The notes under the pieces: generated by a model | Database searches by the model: none | What the model was told of the DNA's origin: nothing | The model's input: the letters and a program-made list of their open reading frames with translations, nothing else | Translations under genes and position numbers: made by a program | Shown here: in pieces, positions 27,701 through 42,700 of the stretch | Position numbering within the stretch: the stretch's first letter is position 1 | Layout of the letters: every line of letters starts with the position of its first letter | Origin: Neoechinorhynchus agilis | Taxonomy: Eukaryota > Acanthocephala | Length of the DNA: 64,000 bases | Direction of reading: 5' to 3' | Assembly: GCA_051530055.1 (NCBI GenBank) | Contig: CM121343.1 | Coordinates: 310,001-374,000 of the forward strand

Positions 27701-30700
27701 TCTTGCGGTCAAATCACCGGTAAAACCTCGGATCAACCGGATTTTAGAACCGAAAAATCGCGTCAAGATGCGGACCGATTAATCCCAGAATCGGCTGTAT
27801 TCTAATTATAAATCTGTTCTTGCTGTCAAATCACGGCAAAACATCCGATCTACCGGATTTTAGGACCGAAAAGATCGCGTCCAGATGCGGACCGATTAGC
27901 CCCAGAATCGGCTGTATTCTCTTTATAAATCTGTTTTTGCGGTCAAATCACCGGTAAAACATCGGATCAACCGGATTTTAGAACCGAAAAGATCGCGTCC
28001 AGATGCGGACCGATTAGCCCCAGAATCGGCTGTATTCTCTTTATAAATCTGTTCTTGTGGTCAAATCACCGGTAAAACATCGGATCAACCGGATTTTAGA
28101 ACCGAAAAGATCGCGTCCAGATGCGGACCGATTAATCCCAGAATCGGCTGTATTCTCTTTATAAATCTGTTCTTGCTGTCAAATCACGGTAAAACATCCG
28201 ATCTACCGGATTTTAGCACCGAAACGATCGCGTCCAGATGCGAACCGATTAGCCCCAGAATCGGCTGTATTCTCTTTATAAATCTGTTCTTGCGGTCAAA
28301 TCACCGGTAAAACATCGGATCAACCGGATTTTAGAACCGAAAAGATCGCGTCAAGATGCGGACCGATTAATCCCAGAATCGGCTGTATTCTATTTATAAA
28401 TCTGTTCTTGCTGTCAAATCACGGTAAAACATCCGATCTACCGGATTTTAGCACCGAAAAGATCGCGTCAAGATGCGGACCGATTAATCCCAGCATCGGC
28501 TGTATTCTATTTATAAATCTGTTCTTGCTCTCAAATCACGGTAAAACATCCGATCTACCGGATTTTAGCACCGAAACGATCGCGTCAAGATGCGGACCGA
28601 TTAATCCCAGAATCGGCTGTATTCTATTTATAAATCTGTTCTTGCTGTCAAATCACGGTAAAACATCCGATCTACCGGATTTTAGAACCGAAAAGATCGC
28701 GTCCAGATGCGCGCCGATTAGCCCCAGAATCGGCTGTATTCTCTTTATAAATCTGTTCTTGCGTGCAAAACTCCGGTAAAACATCGGATCAACCGGATTT
28801 TAGAACCGAAAAGATCGCGTCAAGATGCGGACCGATTAATCCCAGAATCGGCTGTATTCTATTTATAAATCTGTTCTTGCTGTCAAATCACGGTAAAACA
28901 TCCGATCTACCGGATTTTAGAACCGAAACGATCGCGTCCAGATGCGGACCGATTAATCCCAGAATCGGCTGTATTCTATTTATAAATCTGTTCTTGCTGT
29001 CAAATCACCGTAAAACATCCGATCTACCGGATTTTAGGACCGAAAAGATCGCGTCAAGATGCGGACCGATTAATCCCAGAATCGGCTGTATTCTAATTAT
29101 AAATCTGTTCATGCGGTCAAATCACGGTAAAACATCCGATCTGCCGGATTTTAGCACCGAAACGATCGCGTCCAGATGCGAACCGATTAATCCAAGAATC
29201 GGCTGTATTCTAATTATAAATCTGTTCATGCGGTCAAATCACGGTAAAACGTCCGATCTACCGGATTTTAGGACCGAAAAGATCGCGTCAAGATGCGGAC
29301 CGATTAATACCAGAATCGGCTGTTTTCTAATTATAAATCTGTTCTTGCTGTCAAATCACGGTAAAACATCCGATCTACCGGATTTTAGGACCAAAAAGAT
29401 CGCGTCCAGATGCGAACCGATTAATCCCAGAATCGGCTGTATTCTAATTATAAATCTGTTCTTGCTGTCAAATCACGGTAAAACATCGGATCAACCGGAT
29501 TTTAGAACCGAAATGATCGCGTCAAGATGCGGAGCGATTAATCCCAGAATCGGCTGTATTCTATTTATAAATCTGTTCTTGCTGTCAAATCACGGTAAAA
29601 GATCCGATCTACCGAATTTTAGGACCGAAAAGATCGCGTCAAGATGCGGACCGATTAATCCCAGAATCGGCTGTATTCTAATTATAAATCTGTTCTTGCT
29701 GTCAAATCACGGCAAAACATCCGATCTGCCGGATTTTAGGACCGAAAAGATCGCGTCCAGATGCGAACCGATTAGCCCCAGAATCGGCTGTATTCTTTTT
29801 ATAAATCTGTTTCTGCGGTCAAATCACCGGTAAAACATCGGATCAACCGTATTTTAGAACCGAAAAGATCGCGTCAAGATGCGGACCGATTAATCCAAGA
29901 ATCGGCTGTATTCTCTTTATAAATCTGTTCTTGCTGTCAAATCACGGTAAAACATCCGATCCACCGGATTTTAGCACCGAAACGATCGCGTCCAGATGCG
30001 AACCGATTAGCCCCAGAATCGGCTGTATTCTCTTTATAAATCTGTTCTTGCGGTCAAATCACCGGTAAAACATCGGATCAACCGGATTTTAGAACCGAAA
30101 TATCGCGTCAAGATGCGGACCGATTAATCCCAGAATCGGCTGTATTCTAATTATAAATCTGTTCTTGCTGTCAAATCACGGCAAAGCATCCGATCTACCG
30201 GATCTTAGGACCGAAAAGATCGCGTCCAGATGCGGACCGATTAGCCCCAGAATCGGCTGTATTCTCTTTATAAATCTGTTCTTGCGGTCAAATCACCGGT
30301 AAAACATCGGATCAACCGGATTTTAGAACCGAAAAGATCGCGTCCAGATGCGAACCGATTAGCCCCAGAATCGGCTGTATTCTCTTTATAAATCTGTTCT
30401 TGCGGTCAAATCACCGGTAAAACATCGGATCAACCGGATTTTAGAACCGAAAAGATCGCGTCAAGATGCGGACCGATTAATCCCAGAATCGGCTGTATTC
30501 TATTTATAAATCTGTTCTTGCTGTCAAATCACGGTAAAACATCCGATCTACCGGATTTTAGCACCGATACGATCGCGTCAAGATGCGGACCGATTAATCC
30601 CAGAATCGGCTGTATTCTATTTATAAATCTGTTCTTGCTGTCAAATCACGGTAAAACATCCGATCTACCGGATTTTAGCACCGAAACGATCGCGTCAAGA

Positions 30701-33700
30701 TGCGGACCGATTAATCCCAGAATCGGCTGTATTCTATTTATAAATCTGTTCTTGCTGTCAAATCACGGTAAAACATCCGATCTACCGGATTTTAGAACCG
30801 AAAAGATCGCGTCAAGATGCGGACCGATTAATCCCAGAATCGGCTGTATTCTATTTATAAATCTGTTCTTGCTGTCAAATCACGGTAAAACATCCGATCT
30901 ACCGGATTTTAGAACCGAAAAGATCGCGTCAAGATGCGGACCGATTAATCCCAGAATCGGCTGTATTCTATTTATAAATCTGTTCTTGCGGTCAAATCAC
31001 GGTAAAACATCGGATCAACCGGATTTTAGAACCGAAAAGATCGCGTCAAGATGCGGACCGATTAGCCCCAGAATCGGCTGTATTCTCTTTATAAATCTGT
31101 TTTTGCGGTCAAATCACCGGTAAAACATCGGATCAACCGGATTTTAGAACCGAAAAGATCGCGTCCAGATGCGGACCGATTTAGCCCCAGAATCGGCTGT
31201 ATTCTCTTTATAAATCTGTTCTTGTGGTCAAATCACCGGTAAAACATCGGATCAACCGGATTTTAGAACCGAAAAGATCGCGTCAAGATGCGGACCGATT
31301 AATCCCAGAATCGGCTGTATTCTGTTTATAAATCTGTTCTTGCTGTCAAATCACGGTAAAACATCGGATCAACCGGATTTTAGAACCGAAAAGATCGCGT
31401 CAAGATGCGGACCGATTAATTACAGAATCGGCTGTATTCTATTTATAAATCTGTTCTTGCTGTCAAATCACGGTAAAACATCCGATCTACCGGATTTTAG
31501 AACCGAAAAGATCGCGTCCAGATGCGAACCGATTAGCCCCAGAATCGGCTGTATTCTCTTTATAAATCTGTTCTTGCGGTCAAATCACCGGTAAAACATC
31601 GGATCAACCGGATTTTAGAACCGAAAAGATCGCGTCAAGATGCGGACCGATTAATTCCAGAATCGGCTGTATTCTATTTATAAATCTGTTCTTGCTGTCA
31701 AATCACGGTAAAACATCCGATCTTCCGGATTTTAGCACCGAAAAGATCGCGTCAAGATGCGGACCGATTAATCCCAGAATCGGCTGTATTCTATTTATAA
31801 ATCTGTTCTTGCTGTCAAATCACGGTAAAACATCCGATCTACCGGATTTTAGAACCGAAAAGATCGCGTCAAGATGCGGACCGATTAATCCCAGAATCGG
31901 CTGTATTCTATTTATAAATCTGTTCTTGCTGTCAAATCACGGTAAAACATCCGATCTACCGGATTTTAGAACCGAAAAGATCGCGTCAAGATGCGGACCG
32001 ATTAATCCCAGAATCGGCTGTATTCTATTTATAAATCTGTTCTTGCTGTCAAATCACGGTAAAACATCCGATCTACCGGATTTTAGGACCGAAAAGATCG
32101 CGTCAAGATGCGGACCGATTAATCCCAGAATCGGCTGTATTCTATTTATAAATCTGTTCTTGCTGTCAAATCACGGTAAAACATCCGATCAACCGGATTT
32201 TAGAACCGAAAAGATCGCGTCAAGATGCGGACCGATTAATCCCAGAATCGGCTGTATTCTATTTATAAATCTGTTCTTGCTGTCAAATCACGGTAAAACA
32301 TCCGATCTACCGGATTTTAGAACCGAAAAGATCGCGTCCAGATGCGAACCGATTAGCCCCAGAATCGGCTGTATTCTCTTTATAAATCTGTTCTTGTGGT
32401 CAAATCACCGAAAAAACATCGGATCAACCGGATTTTAGAACCGAAAAGATCGCGTCAAGATGCGGACCGATTAATCCCAGAATCGGCTGTATTCTATTTA
32501 TAAATCTGTTCTTGCTGTCAAATCACGGTAAAACATCCGATCCACCGGATTTTAGGACCGAAAAGATCGCGTCAAGGTGCGAACCGATTAGCCCCAGAAT
32601 CGGCTGTATTCGGTTTATAAATCTGTTCTTGCGGTCAAATCACCGGTAAAACATCGGATCAACCGGATTTTAGAACCGAAAAGATCGCGTCAAGATGCGG
32701 ACCTATTAATCCCAGAATCGGCCGTATTCTATTTATAAATCTGTTCTTGCTGTCAAATCACGGTAAAAGATCCGATCTACCGGATTCTGGGACCGAAAAG
32801 AAAGCGTCAAGATGCGGACCGATTAATCTCAGAATCGGCTGTATTCTAATTATAAATCTGTTCTTGCTGTCAAATCACGGTAAAACATCCGATCTACCGG
32901 ATTTTAGCACCGAAACGATCGCGTCCAGATGCGAACCGATTAGCCCCAGAATCGGCTGTATTCTTTTTATAAATCTTTTCTTGCGGTCAAATCACCGGTA
33001 AAACATCGGATCAACCGGATTTTAGAACCGAAAAGATCGCGTCAAGATGCGGACCGATTAATCCCAGAATCGGCTGTATTCTATTTATAAATCTGTTCTT
33101 GCTGTCAAATCACGGTAAAACATCCGATCTACCGGATTTTAGCACCGAAACGATCGCGTCCAGATGCGAACCGATTAGACCCAGAATCGGCTGTATTCTG
33201 TTTATAAATCTTTTCTTGCGGTCAAATCATCGGTAAAACATCGGATCAACCGGATTTTAGAACCGAAAAGATCGCGTCCAGATTCGAACCGATTAGCCCC
33301 AGAATCGGCTGTATTCTCTTTATAAATCTGTTCTTGCGGTCAAATCACCGGTAAAACATCGGATCAACCGGATTTTAGAACCGAAAAGATCGCGTCAAGA
33401 TGCGGACCGATTGATCCCAGAATCGGCTGTATTCTCTTTATAAATCTGTTCTTGCGGTCAAATCACCGATAAAACGTCGGATCAACCGGATTTTAGTACC
33501 GAAAAGATCGCGTCCAGATGCGAACCGATTAGCCCCAGAATCGGCTGTATTCTATTTATAAATCTGTTTTTGCGGTCAAATCACCGGTAAAACATCGGAT
33601 CAACCGGATTTTAGAACCGAAAAGATCGCGTCCAGATGCGGACCGATTAGCCCCAGAATCGGCTGTATTCTCTTTATAAATCTGTTCTTGCGGTCAAATC

Positions 33701-36700
33701 ACCGGTAAAACATCGGATCAACCGGATTTTAGAACCGAAAAGATCGCGTCCAGATGCGGACCGATTAGCCCCAGAATCGGCTGTATTCTCTTTATAAATC
33801 TGTTCTTGCGGTCAAATCACCGGTAAAACATCGGATCAACCGGATTTTAGAACCGAAAAGATCGCGTCAAGATGCGGACCGATTAATCCCAGAATCGGCT
33901 GTATTCTATTTATAAATCTGTTCTTGCTGTCAAATCACGGTAAAACATCCGATCTACCGGATTTTAGAACCGAAAAGATCGCGTCCAGATGCGAACCGAT
34001 TAGCCCCAGAATCGGCTGTATTCTCTTTATAAATCTGTTCTTGCGGTCAAATCACCGGTAAAACATCGGATCAACCGGATTTTAGAACCGAAAAGATCGC
34101 GTCAAGATGCGGACCGATTAATCCCAGAATCGGCTGTATTCTATTTATAAATCTGTTCTTGCTGTCAAATCACGGTAAAACATCCGATCTACCGGATTTT
34201 AGGACCGAAAAGATCGCGTCAAGATGCGAACCGATTAGCCCCAGAATCGGCTGTATTCTCTTTATAAATCTGTTCTTGCGGTCAAATCACCGGTAAAACA
34301 TCGGATCAACCGGATTTTAGAACCGAAAAGATCGCGTCAAGATGCGAACCGATTAGCCCCAGAATCGGCTGTATTCTCTTTATAAATCTGTTCTTGCGTT
34401 CAAATCCGGTAAAACATCGGATCAACCGGATTTTAGAACCGAAAAGATCGCGTCAAGATGCGGACCGATTAATCCCAGAATCGGCTGTATTCTATTTATA
34501 AATCTGTTCTTGCTGTCAAATCACGGTAAAACATCCGATCTGCCGGATTTTAGCACCGAAACGATCGCGTCCAGATGCGAACCGATTAATCCCAGAATCG
34601 GCTGTATTCTATTTATAAATCTGTTCTTGCGGTCAAATCACGGTAAAACATCCGATCTACCGGATTTTAGAACCGAAAAGATCGCGTCCAGATGCGAACC
34701 GATTAGCCCCAGAATCGGCTGTATTCTCTTTATAAATCTGTTCTTGCGGTCAAATCACTAAAACATCCGATCTACCGGATTTTAGGACCGAAAAGATCGC
34801 GTCAAGATGCGGACCGATTAATCCCAGAATCGGCTGTATTCTATTTATAAATCTGTTCTTGCTGTCAAATCACGGTAAAACATCGGATCAACCGGATTTT
34901 AGACCGAAAAGATCGCGTCAAGATGCGGAACGATTAATCCCAGAATCGGCTGTATTCTCTTTATAAATCTGTTCTTGCTGTCAAATCACGGTAAAACATC
35001 CGATCAACCGGATTTTAGAACCGAAAAGATCGCGTCCAGATGCGAACCGATTAGCCCCAGAATCGGCTGTATTCTCTTTATAAATCTGTTCTTGCGGTCA
35101 AATCACCGGTAAAACATCGGATCAACCGGATTTTAGAACCGAAAAATCGCGTCAAGATGCGGACCGATTAATCCCAGAATCGGCTGTATTCTAATTATAA
35201 ATCTGTTCTTGCTGTCAAATCACGGCAAAACATCCGATCTACCGGATTTTAGGACCGAAAAGATCGCGTCCAGATGCGGACCGATTAGCCCCAGAATCGG
35301 CTGTATTCTCTTTATAAATCTGTTCTTGCGGTCAAATCACCGGTAAAACATCGGATCAACCGGATTTTAGAACCGAAAAGATCGCGTCAAGATGCGGACC
35401 GATTAGCCCCAGAATCGGCTGTATTCTCTTTATAAATCTGTTCTTGCGGTCAAATCACCGGTAAAACATCGGATCAACCGGATTTTAGAACCGAAAAGAT
35501 CGCGTCAAGATGCGGACCGATTAATCCCAGAATCGGCTGTATTCTCTTTATAAATCTGTTCTTGCGGTCAAATCACCGGTAAAACATCGGATCAACCGGA
35601 TTTTAGAACCGAAAAATCGCGTCCAGATGCGGACCGATTAATCCCAGAATCGGCTGTATTCTATTTATAAATCTGTTCTTGCTGTCAAATCACGGTAAAA
35701 CATCCGATCTACCGGATTTTAGCACCGAAACGATCGCGTCCAGATGCGAACCGATTAGCCCCAGAATCGGCTGTATTCTCTTTATAAATCTGTTCTTGCG
35801 GTCAAATCACCGGTAAAACATCGGATCAACCGGATTTTAGAACCGAAAAGATCGCGTCAAGATGCGGACCGATTAATCCCAGAATCGGCTGTATTCTATT
35901 TATAAATCTGTTCTTGCTGTCAAATCACGGTAAAACATCCGATCTACCGGATTTTAGCACCGAAAAGATCGCGTCAAGATGCGGACCGATTAATCCCAGA
36001 ATCGGCTGTATTCTATTTATAAATCTGTTCTTGCTGTCAAATCACGGTAAAACATCCGATCTACCGGATTTTAGAACCGAAAAGATCGCGTCCAGATGCG
36101 GACCGATTAGCCCAGATCAGAATCGGCTGTATTCTCTTTATAAATCTGTTTTTGCGGTCAAATCACCGGTAAAACATCGGATCAACCGGATTTTAGAACC
36201 GAAAAGATCGCGTCAAGATGCGGACCGATTAGCCCCAGAATCGGCTGTATTCTCTTTATAAATCTGTTTTTGCCGTCAAATCACCGGTAAAACATCGGAT
36301 CAACCGGATTTTAGAACCGAAAAGATCGCGTCCAGATGCGGACCGATTTAGCCCCAGAATCGGCTGTATTCTCTTTATAAATCTGTTCTTGCGGTCAAAT
36401 CACCGGTAAAACATCGGATCAACCGGATTTTAGAACCGAAAAGATCGCGTCAAGATGCGGACCGATTAATCCCAGAATCGGCTGTATTCTCTTTAAAATC
36501 TGTTCTTGCTGTCAAATCACGGTAAAACATCGGATCAACCGGATTTTAGAACCGAAAAGATCGCGTCAAGATGCGGACCGATTAATCCCAGAATCGGCTG
36601 TATTCTATTTATAAATCTGTTCTTGCTGTCAAATCACGGTAAAACATCGGATCAACCGGATTTTAGAACCGAAAAGATCGCGTCAAGATGCGGACCGATT

Positions 36701-39700
36701 AATCCCAGAATCGGCTGTATTCTATTTATAAATCTGTTCTTGCTGTCAAATCACGGTAAAACATCCGATCTACCGGATTTTAGAACCGAAAAGATCGCGT
36801 CCAGATGCGGACCGATTAGCCCCAGAATCGGCTGTATTCTCTTTATAAATCTGTTCTTGCGGTCAAATCACCGGTAAAACATCGGATCAACCGGATTTTA
36901 GAACCGAAAAGATCGCGTCAAGATGCGGACCGATTAGCCCCAGAATCGGCTGTATTCTCTTTATAAATCTGTTCTTGCGGTCAAATCACCGGTAAAACAT
37001 CGGATCAACCGGATTTTAGAACCGAAAAGATCGCGTCCAGATGCGGACCGATTAGCCCCAGAATCGGCTGTATTCTCTTTATAAATCTGTTCTTGCGGTC
37101 AAATCACGGTAAAACATCGGATCAACCGGATTTTAGAACCGAAAAGATCGCGTCCAGATGCGAACCGATTAGCCCCAGAATCGGCTGTATTCTCTTTATA
37201 AATCTGTTCTTGCGGTCAAATCACCGGTAAAACATCGGATCTACCGGATTTTAGAACCGAAAAGATCGCGTCCAGATGCGGACCGATTAGCCCCAGAATC
37301 GGCTGTATTCTCTTTATAAATCTGTTTTTGCGGTCAAATCACCGGTAAAACATCGGATCAACCGGATTTTAGAACCGAAACGATCGCGTCCAGATGCGAA
37401 CCGATTAGCCCCAGAATCGGCTGTATTCTCTTTATAAATCTGTTCTTGCGGTCAAATCACCGGTAAAACATCGGATCAACCGGATTTTAGAACCGAAAAG
37501 ATCGCGTCAAGATGCGGACCGATTAATCCCAGAATCGGCTGTATTCTATTTATAAATCTGTTCTTGCTGTCAAATCACGGTAAAACATCCGATCTACCGG
37601 ATTTTAGCACCGAAAAGATCGCGTCCAGATGCGAACCGATTAGCCCCAGAATCGGCTGTATTCTCTTTATAAATCTGTTCTTGCGGTCAAATCACCGGTA
37701 AAACATCGGATCAACCGGATTTTAGAACCGAAAAGATCGCGTCAAGATGCGGACCGATTAATCCCAGAATCGGCTGTATTCTATTTATAAATCTGTTCTT
37801 GCTGTCAAATCACGGTAAAACATCCGATCTACCGGATTTTAGGACCGAAAAGATCGCGTCCAGATGCGAACCGATTAGCCCCAGAATCGGCTGTATTCTC
37901 TTTATAAATCTGTTCTTGCGGTCAAATCACCGGTAAAACATCGGATCAACCGGATTTTAGAACCGAAAAGATCGCGTCAAGATGCGGACCGATTAATCCC
38001 AGAATCGGCTGTATTCTATTTATAAATCTGTTCTTGCTGTCAAATCACGGTAAAACATCCGATCTACCGGATTTTAGCACCGAAAAGATCGCGTCAAGAT
38101 GCGAACCGATTAGCCCCAGAATCGGCTGTATTCTCTTTATAAATCTGTTCTTGCGGTCAAATCACCGGTAAAACATCGGATCAACCGGATTTTAGAACCG
38201 AAAATATCGCGTCAAGATGCGGACCGATTAATCCCAGAATCGGCGGTATTCTATTTATAAATCTGTTCTTGATGTCAAACCGCGGTAAAACATCCGATCT
38301 ACCGGAATTTAGGACCGAAAAGATCGCGTCCAGATGCGAACCGATTAGCCCCAGAATCGGCTGTATTCTCTTTACAAATCTGTTCTTGCGGTCAAATCAC
38401 CGGTAAAACATCGGATCAACCGGATTTTAGAACCGAAAAGATCGCGTCAAGATGCGGACCGATTAATCCCAGAATCGGCTGTATTCTTTTTATAAATCTG
38501 TTCTTGCTGTCAAATCACGGTAAAACATCCGATCTACCGGATTTTAGCACCGATACGATCGCGTCAAGATGCGAACCGATTGGCCCCAGAATCGGCTGTA
38601 TTCTCTTTATAAATCTGTTCTTGCGGTCAAATCACCGGTAAAACATCGGATCAACCGGATTTTAGAACCGAAAATATCGCGTCAAGATGCGGACCGATTA
38701 TTTCCAGAATCGGCTGTATCCTATTTATAAATCTGTTCTTGATTTCAAATCACGGTAAAACATCCGATCTACCGGATTTTAGGACCGAAAAGATCGCGTC
38801 CAGATGCGAACCGATTAGCCCCAGAATCGGCTGTATTCTCTTTATAAATCTGTTCTTGCGGTCAAATCACCGGTAAAACATCGGATTTTAGAACCGAAAA
38901 GATCGCGTCAAGATGCGGACCGATTAATCCCAGAATCGGCTGTATTCTATTTATAAATCTGTTCTTGCTGTCAAATCACGGTAAAACATCGGATCAACCG
39001 GATTTTAGAACCGAAAAGATCGCGTCCAGATGCGGACCGATTAGCCCCAGAATCGGCTGTATTCTCTTTATAAATCTGTTTTTGCGGTCAAATCACCTGT
39101 AAAACATCCGATCTACCGGATTTTAGCACCGAAACGATCGCGTCAAGATGCGGACCGATTAATCCCAGAATCGGCTGTATTCTATTTATAAATCTGTTTT
39201 TGCGGTCAAATCACCGGTAAAACATCGGATAAACCGGATTTTAGAACCGAAAAGATCGCGTCCAGATGCGGACCGATTAGCCCCAGAATCGGCTGTATTC
39301 TCTTTATAAATCTGTTCTTGCGGTCAAATCACCGGTAAAACATCGGATCAACCGGATTTTAGAACCGAAAAGATCGCGTCCAGATGCGGACCGATTAGCC
39401 CCAGAATCGGCTGTATTCTCTTTATAAATCTGTTCTTGCGGTCAAATCACGGGTAAAACATCGGATCAACCGGATTTTAGAACCGAAAAGATCGCGTCCA
39501 GATGCGGACCGATTAGCCCCAGAATCGGCTGTATTCTCTTTATAAATCTGTTCTTGCTGTCAAATCACGGTAAAACATCCGATCTACCGGATTTTAGGAC
39601 CGAAAAGATCGCGTCCAGATGCGAACCGATTAGCCCCAGAATCGGCTGTATTCTCTTTATAAATCTGTTCTTGCGGTCAAATCACCGGTAAAACATCGGA

Positions 39701-42700
39701 TCAACCGGATTTTAGAACCGAAAAGATCGCGTCAAGATGCGGACCGATTAATCCCAGAATCGGCTGTATTCTATTTATAAATCTGTTCTTGCTGTCAAAT
39801 CACGGTAAAACATCCGATCTACCGGATTTTAGACCGAAAAGATCGCGTCCAGATGCGAACCGATTAGCCCCAGAATCGGCTGTATTCTCTTTATAAATCT
39901 GTTCTTGCGGTCAAATCACCGGTAAAACATCGGATCAACCGGATTTTAGAACCGAAAAGATCGCGTCAAGATGCGGACCGATTAATCCCAGAATCGGCTG
40001 TATTCTCTTTATAAATCTGTTCTTGCGGTCAAATCACCGGTAAAACATCGGATCAACCGGATTTTAGAACCGAAAAGATCGCGTCAAGATGCGGACCGAT
40101 TAATCCCAGAATCGGCTGTATTCTATTTATAAATCTGTTCTTGCTGTCAAATCACGGTAAAACATCCGATCTACCGGATTTTAGGACCGAAAAGATCGCG
40201 TCCAGATGCGAACCGATTAGCCCCAGAATCGGCTGTATTCTCTTTATAAATCTGTTCTTGCGGTCAAATCACCGGTAAAACATCGGATAAACAGGATTTT
40301 AGAACCGAAAAGATCGCGTCAAGATGCGGACCGATTAATCCCAGAATCGGCTGTATTCTCTTTATAAATCTATTTTTGTGGTCAAATCACTTGGTTCGGT
40401 AAAACATCGGATCAACCGGATTTTAGAACCGAAAAGATCGCGTCAAGATGTGGACCGATTAATCGCAGAATCGGCTGTATTCTATTTATAAATCTGTTCT
40501 TGCTGTCAAATCACGGTAAAACATCCGATCTACCGGATTTTAAGACCGAAAAGATCGCGTCCAGAAGCGAACCGATTAGCCCCAGAATCGGCTTAATTCT
40601 CTTTATAAATCTGTTCTTGCGGTCAAATCACCGGTAAAACATCAGATAAACAAGATTTTAGAACCGAAAAGATCGCGTCAAAATGCGGACCGATTAATCC
40701 CAGAATCGGCTGTATTCTCTTTATAAATCTATTTTGCGGTCAAATCACCGGTAAAACATCGGATCAACCGGATTTTAGAACCGAAAATATCGCGTCAAGG
40801 TGCGGAATGATTAGCCCCAGAATCGGCTGTATTCTTTTTATTAATCTGTTCTTGTGGTCAAATCACCGGTAAAACATCGGATCAACCGGATTTTAGAACC
40901 AAAAAGATCGCGTCCAGATGCGGACCGATTAGCCCCAGAATCTGCTGTATTCTCTTTATAAATCTGTTTTTGCGGTCAAATCAACGGTAAAACATCGGAT
41001 CAACCGGATTTTAGAACCGAAAAGATCGCGTCCAGATGCGGACCGATTAGCCCCAGAATCGGCTGTATTCTCTTTATAAATCTGTTCTTGCGGTCAAATC
41101 ACCGGTAAAACATCGGATCAACCGGATTTTAGAACCGAAAAGATCGCGTCAAGATGCGGACCGATTAGCCCCAGAATCGGCTGTATTCAATTTAAATATC
41201 TGTTCTTGCTGTCAAATCACGGTAAAACATCCGATCTACCGGATTTTAGGACCCAAAAGATCGCGTCCAGATGCGAACCGATTAGCCCCAGAATCGGCTG
41301 TATTCTATTTAAATATCTGTTCTTGCTGTCAAATCACGGTAAAACATCCGATCTACCGGATTTTAGGACACAAAAGATCGCGTCCAGATGCGAACCGATT
41401 AGCCTTAGAATCGGCTGTATTCTCTTTATAAATCTGTTCTTGCGGTCAAATCACCGGTAAAACATCGGATATACCGGATTTTAGGACCGAAAAGATCGCG
41501 TCCAGATGCGAACCGATTAGCCCCTGAATCGGCTGTATTCTCTTTATAAATCTGTTCTTGCGGTCAAATCACCGGTAAATTATCGGATCAGTCGGATTTT
41601 AGAACCGAAAATATCGCGTAAAGATGCGGACCGATTAATCCCAGAATCGGCTGTATTCTATTTATAAATCTGTTCTTGATGTCAAATCACGGTAAAACAT
41701 CCGATCTACCGGATTTTAGGACCGAAAAGATCGCGTCCAGATGCGAACCGATTAGCCCCAGAATCGGCTGTATTCTCTTTATAAACCTGTTCTTGAGGTC
41801 AAATCAATGGTAAAACATCGGATAAACCGGATTTCAGAACCGAAAAGATCGCGTCAAGATTCGGACCGATTAATCCCAGAATCGGCTGTATTCAATTTAA
41901 ATATCTGTTCTTGCTGTCAAATCACGGTAAAACATCCGATCTACCGGATTTTAGGACCCAAAAGATCGCGTCCAGATGCGAACCGATTAGCCCCAGAATC
42001 GGCTGTATTCTATTTAAATATCTGTTCTTGCTGTGAAATCACGGTAAAACATCCGATCTACCGGATTTTAGGACACAAAAGATCGCGTCCAGATGCGAAC
42101 CGATTAGCCTTAGAATCGGCTGTATTCTCTTTATAAATCTGTTCTTGCGGTCAAATCACCGGTAAAACATCGGATATACCGGATTTTAGAACCGAAAAGG
42201 TCGCGTCCAGATGCGGACCGATTATCCCCAGAATCGGCTGTATTCTCTTTATAAATCTGTTTTTGCGGTCAAATCACCGGTAAAACATCGGATAAACCGG
42301 ATTTTAGAACCGAAAATATCGCGTCAAGATGCGGACTGATTAGCCCCAGAATCGGCTTTATTCTTTTTATAAATCTGTTCTTGTGGTCAAATCACCGGTA
42401 AAATATCGGATAAACCGGATTTTAGAACCGAAAAGATCGCGTCAAGATGCGGACCGATTAGTTCCAGAATCGGCTTTATTCTCTTTATAGATCTGTTCTT
42501 GCGGTCAAATCACCGGTAAAACATCGGATCAACCGGATTTTAGAACCAAAAAGATCGCGTCCAGATGCGGACCGATTAGCCCTAGAATCGGCTGTATTCT
42601 CTTTATAAATCTGTTCTTGCGGCCAAATCACCGGTAAAACATCGGATCAACCGGATTTTAGAACCGAAAAGATCGCGTCAAGATGCGGACCGATTAGCCC

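Noticed and set aside
28763-29833. 356-codon open frame and about 35 similar shorter ones across 6.5-52 kb as genes
   Set aside because: They are read-through of 117-bp satellite units (39 codons). They close wherever a 118-bp unit occurs and have no start context or conserved domain.
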